Positions 62,201 through 64,000 of a stretch of 64,000 nt of DNA are shown piece after piece (the stretch's first letter is position 1; each line of letters starts with the position of its first letter). The stretch lies in assembly GCA_030272155.1 (NCBI GenBank), contig CP126205.1, positions 1,848,501 to 1,912,500 of the forward strand, given 5' to 3'. The notes under the pieces were generated by a model. The model was not told the origin of the DNA and did not search any database. It saw nothing but the letters and a program-made list of their open reading frames with translations. The DNA comes from Tetradesmus obliquus (lineage: Eukaryota > Chlorophyta > Chlorophyceae > Sphaeropleales > Scenedesmaceae). A program made the position numbers and the translations under genes.

Positions 62201-64000
62201 CACTTGGCGCTGCTGCCGCCCGCACACACATGTGTCCAACCCTGAACTTCACTTGGTGCTGCTGCCGCTGCTGCTGCTGTTTCGGTTGCGCAGGTACACC
62301 GAGGGCGTGAGTGATATCCAAGGCAGCAGCATCAGCCTGGCAAGGCCCCCGCAGCTGCTGCGGCCGACCCTAATCCTTAGCTACTGCTGCTGCTGCTGCC
62401 GCTGCCGCACACTGTGCAGGTACACTGAGGGCGTGAGTGACATCCAAGGCAGCAGCATCAGCTTGGCGCGGCCCCCGCAACTGCTGTGGGGCGCCGCCAG
62501 CGGCGGCAGCGAGGCTGGCGCGGCGGCGCAGACATGGGTCAACACGCTGCAGGTGGATCGGGGCATGACCTTTGAGGTGAGCGGCAACAACACATCTGGG
62601 CATTGTGATGTGATTCCGCATATTGTCATTCAGACTGTTGCATCAGCATACCTGGTTTGGCTGCACTACAGTGGAGCAATCTTGTTGGATGTTTAGTGTA
62701 ATAGGTGGTAGCGGCAGCGAGGCGGGCGTGGCGGCGCAGACGTGGGTGAACACACTGCAGGTAGACCGGGGCATGACCTTTGAGGTGAGCGGCAACAACA
62801 CATCTGGGCATTGTGATGTGATTCCGCATATTGCCATTCTGACTGTTGCTCCAGCACACATGGTCGGCTACGCTGAAGTGGAGCATTGTGTGCAGCTGTA
62901 AACTTGGCGATTATATGTGGTAGCGGCAGCGAGGCGGGCGCAGCGGCGCAGACTTGGGTCAACACGCTGCAGGTAGATCGGGGCATTACCTTTGAGGTGA
63001 GCGGCGGCGGCGGCTAGTCCTTGACCGCAGCAACATTGATGTTGAATGCTGATACGGTGCGCTTTGCTGCCCAAGTCTCCTTCTGCCACTGCTGCTTTAG
63101 ATATATCCAGCCTAGTCTGTGGCGCATTGCAGAGCACGGCACTTTGACTGTTCATGTTGTGCCATTTCTTACTGCAGCATGCTGCTGCGCCGCCACCATC
63201 CTGCCCCGGCTGCCTGAGCGGCTTCACTTCTGTGCAACTCCTTGGCAAGCAGACCTCTATCAACTGTCTGTGCTGCATTGCTTTGTTCTTGCAGGATGCT
63301 GCGCGCCGCCTGGCGCACGAGTCATTCCCTGGCTGCCTGAGTGGGTTCCGTCGTAGCAGGCGGCCCATGTTTGGGTCTCACCTGGTGCTGCTGGCGCTGC
63401 AGAAGCCTGGCCAGAAGCACTTGTTCAGCCTTGTGAGACCAAACACAGGTAGGCGGGGCTGACGGTTGTGGAGGGTGATAGGTTGTCAAACAGTGATAAT
63501 GGCAGTACTTTTGTTGGCTGTGTTTTGTGTTTTAAGCTGTTGGTATTTGGCCCATATTCGCTTACCCTTCGGACGTGTGGTAAAAGTGTAAAAAGTCGGC
63601 TAAAAGTGCCAGCGGTGCAGGCTTAAAAGCCTTGGGTCGCAGGCTCGACCCCCGGCGCTTATTTGGCAGCAACTTGGTGCTGCTGGCGCTGCAAAAGCCA
63701 GGGCAGAAGCACCTCTTCAGCCTCGTGCGGCCAAACACAGGTGCGAGCGCCCAGGCTGTTGGCAGCACTTGAGTGTGATTGGATTGAGAGCAACAGCCTT
63801 GTTTTGTGTTATTGTGGGGTTCTGGTGCTGGTGTTTGGGTCCCTCTAGGTGCTGCTGGCGCTGCAGAAGCCTGGCCAGAAGCACCGCTTCAGCGTGGTGC
63901 GGCCCAACACAGGTGCGAGCGGCCAAGCTATTGGCAGTACTTGGGTGTGATTAGATTGAGAACAATAGCCTTGTTTTGTGGTATTGTGGGATTTTTGTGC
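52618..64000 (+). CDS. SBNO: Strawberry notch / FORGETTER1-type DExD/H-box protein, 3' end outside the window
   Basis: Mapped exons: 53447-53586, 54020-54183, 54411-54483, 54752-54916, 55399-55453, 55887-56072, 56270-56350, 57008-57180, 57558-57780, 58655-58838, 59152-59436, 59840-60036, 60302-60428, 60593-61179, 61915-62111, 62420-62576, 63295-63448; phases all agree (1,049 codons). A possible first exon is 52618-52647 ([10 protein letters not shown], donor GTGAGC). Motifs in order: [14 protein letters not shown] (Walker A), [10 protein letters not shown] (DECH), [75 protein letters not shown] (motif VI), [17 protein letters not shown]. Family members are nuclear chromatin-associated co-regulators (Notch and Wnt outputs in animals; heat-stress memory in plants). 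The short, Cys-poor linker between ..AAQSPE and [10 protein letters not shown] leaves no room for the PHD finger of land-plant FGT1. Confidence 0.92.
54550..54591. repeat. (CAG)14 tract in SBNO intron 3
   Basis: Fourteen perfect CAG units on the sense strand of the gene; most other intronic tracts of these genes read CTG in sense. Confidence 0.97.
54986..55173 (+). repeat. Two donor-edge copies of SBNO exon 4
   Basis: Copies ending at 55054 and 55173 repeat [20 protein letters not shown] with GTGAGT donors; the intact donor is at 54917. Acceptor-like cag sites precede both (54991 and 55101 starts), but lengths of 64 and 73 nt would shift the frame. Confidence 0.88.
55634..55805 (+). repeat. 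Two acceptor-edge copies of SBNO exon 6
   Basis: Copies of [12 protein letters not shown] begin at about 55634 (after tcacag) and 55766 (after ccacag) ahead of the intact start at 55887. The second has one base change that alters the first codon (GAG). Confidence 0.88.
56224..56256. repeat. (CTG)11 tract at the SBNO exon 7 acceptor
   Basis: Eleven CTG units immediately precede ttgctgccgccag and the exon at 56270; they occupy the polypyrimidine-tract position. Confidence 0.95.
56672..57320 (+). repeat. Copies of both edges of SBNO exon 8
   Basis: Acceptor-edge copies start at about 56673, 56784 and 56897, ahead of the intact exon at 57008. Each encodes [19 protein letters not shown] with small changes; the first lacks two bases. 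A donor-edge copy at about 57258-57320 repeats the [18 protein letters not shown] region and GTGCTT. Spacing is 111-113 bp. Confidence 0.9.
57449..58241 (+). repeat. Copies of both edges of SBNO exon 9, with micro-exon candidates
   Basis: One acceptor-edge copy (about 57449-57495) precedes the intact exon (57558-57780). Four donor-edge copies of [15 protein letters not shown] follow, ending at 57896, 58007, 58116 and 58240. Three have an AG acceptor, a GT donor and lengths of 48 (57849-57896), 57 (57951-58007) and 57 nt (58184-58240), all in phase 0. The third copy (58062-58116) lacks two bases. Copies two and three sit in a 111-bp tandem unit. Confidence 0.88.
58539..59007 (+). repeat. Copies of both edges of SBNO exon 10
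   Basis: An acceptor-edge copy at about 58541-58585 encodes [15 protein letters not shown] donor-edge copy at about 58941-59006 encodes [20 protein letters not shown] with donor GTGGGC. They flank the intact exon at 58655-58838. Confidence 0.88.
61223..61595 (+). repeat. Duplicated SBNO exon 14 end: one complete in-frame cassette and one decayed copy
   Basis: 61223-61330 has a cacag acceptor, 108 nt in phase 0 encoding [20 protein letters not shown] to SVVE, and a GTGAGC donor, so it could be spliced in without shifting the frame. A fragment lies near 61400-61422. A third copy, about 61497-61592, ends GTGGTTGCAGTGAG, so the exon-end codon is changed. Confidence 0.87.
61805..61852 (+). repeat. 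Acceptor-edge copy of SBNO exon 15
   Basis: Encodes [11 protein letters not shown] after ctcgcag, resembling [12 protein letters not shown] of the intact exon at 61915; an in-frame stop near its start makes it unusable. Confidence 0.75.
62295..63000 (+). repeat. Copies of both edges of SBNO exon 16
   Basis: An acceptor-edge copy at 62295-62362 encodes [20 protein letters not shown] and has no donor. After the intact exon (62420-62576), donor-edge copies ending at 62784 and 62997 encode [16 protein letters not shown] (the last reads GITFE) with GTGAGC donors. The acceptor-like atag at 62704 would give an 80-nt, frame-shifting exon. Confidence 0.88.
63665..63913 (+). repeat. Two donor-edge copies of SBNO exon 17
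   Basis: Copies encoding [20 protein letters not shown] and ...[10 protein letters not shown] end at about 63740 and 63912 with GTGCGA donors. The intact exon ends at 63448 (GTAGGC). The window ends in this intron, so the remaining exons lie to the right. Confidence 0.87.

Noticed and set aside
1-64000. tRNA or rRNA genes
   Set aside because: I saw no cloverleaf with A and B boxes or rRNA-like segment, though a by-eye scan cannot exclude one.

Overview
The window reads as nuclear DNA of a green plant lineage, most likely a chlorophyte alga; Sphaeropleales-like is an inference. The genes are intron-rich with GT-AG introns. CAG/CTG trinucleotide tracts are everywhere, coding sequence carries Ala/Gln/Ser homopolymers, a small TTTAGGG-type telomeric block is present, and the recognisable proteins are closest to plant and algal families. 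There is no operon structure, phage, plasmid or CRISPR.

Layout. Plus strand: the 3' end of an M20-family amidohydrolase (1-404); a complete 10-exon eIF5-mimic/BZW protein gene (1,449-8,479); a weakly supported unknown gene (10,864-11,831). Minus strand: an unknown secreted-protein gene (20,120 to 15,974); a very long 13-exon type I phosphomannose isomerase gene (46,157 to 21,877, about 24 kb for 678 codons); an intronless secreted Cys-rich protein (49,467-48,262); an intronless 122-residue two-TM protein (52,340-51,972). Plus strand again: a Strawberry notch/FORGETTER1-type helicase-like gene (from 53,447, perhaps 52,618) that runs off the right edge, with 17 exons mapped. Reading frame and intron phase agree at every junction I mapped in these genes.

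The most striking property is structural. Nearly every intron in the four multi-exon genes contains one to eight diverged tandem copies of the adjoining exon edge. Copies of exon starts, with their acceptor, lie upstream of the intact exon; copies of exon ends, with their donor, lie downstream. The same happens at gene ends: three acidic tails with stop codons in BZW, repeated C-termini of PMI and of the intronless 48 kb gene. Introns therefore look built by repeated local duplication. Most copies are dead because they lack one splice site or shift the frame. A few keep both splice sites and frame: 61,223-61,330, three micro-exon candidates at 57,849-58,240, and a terminal-exon candidate at 8,687-8,710.

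Other structure includes a 93-bp tandem repeat in five copies, about 20 copies of a ~250-bp repeat in PMI intron 9, several long inverted repeats inside introns, a head-to-head telomeric block, and a G-run cluster. The genes do not form one pathway: they cover nitrogen or ureide amide hydrolysis, translation initiation control, mannose/GDP-mannose supply, secretion, and chromatin or transcription regulation. All calls were made by eye; no database search was run.
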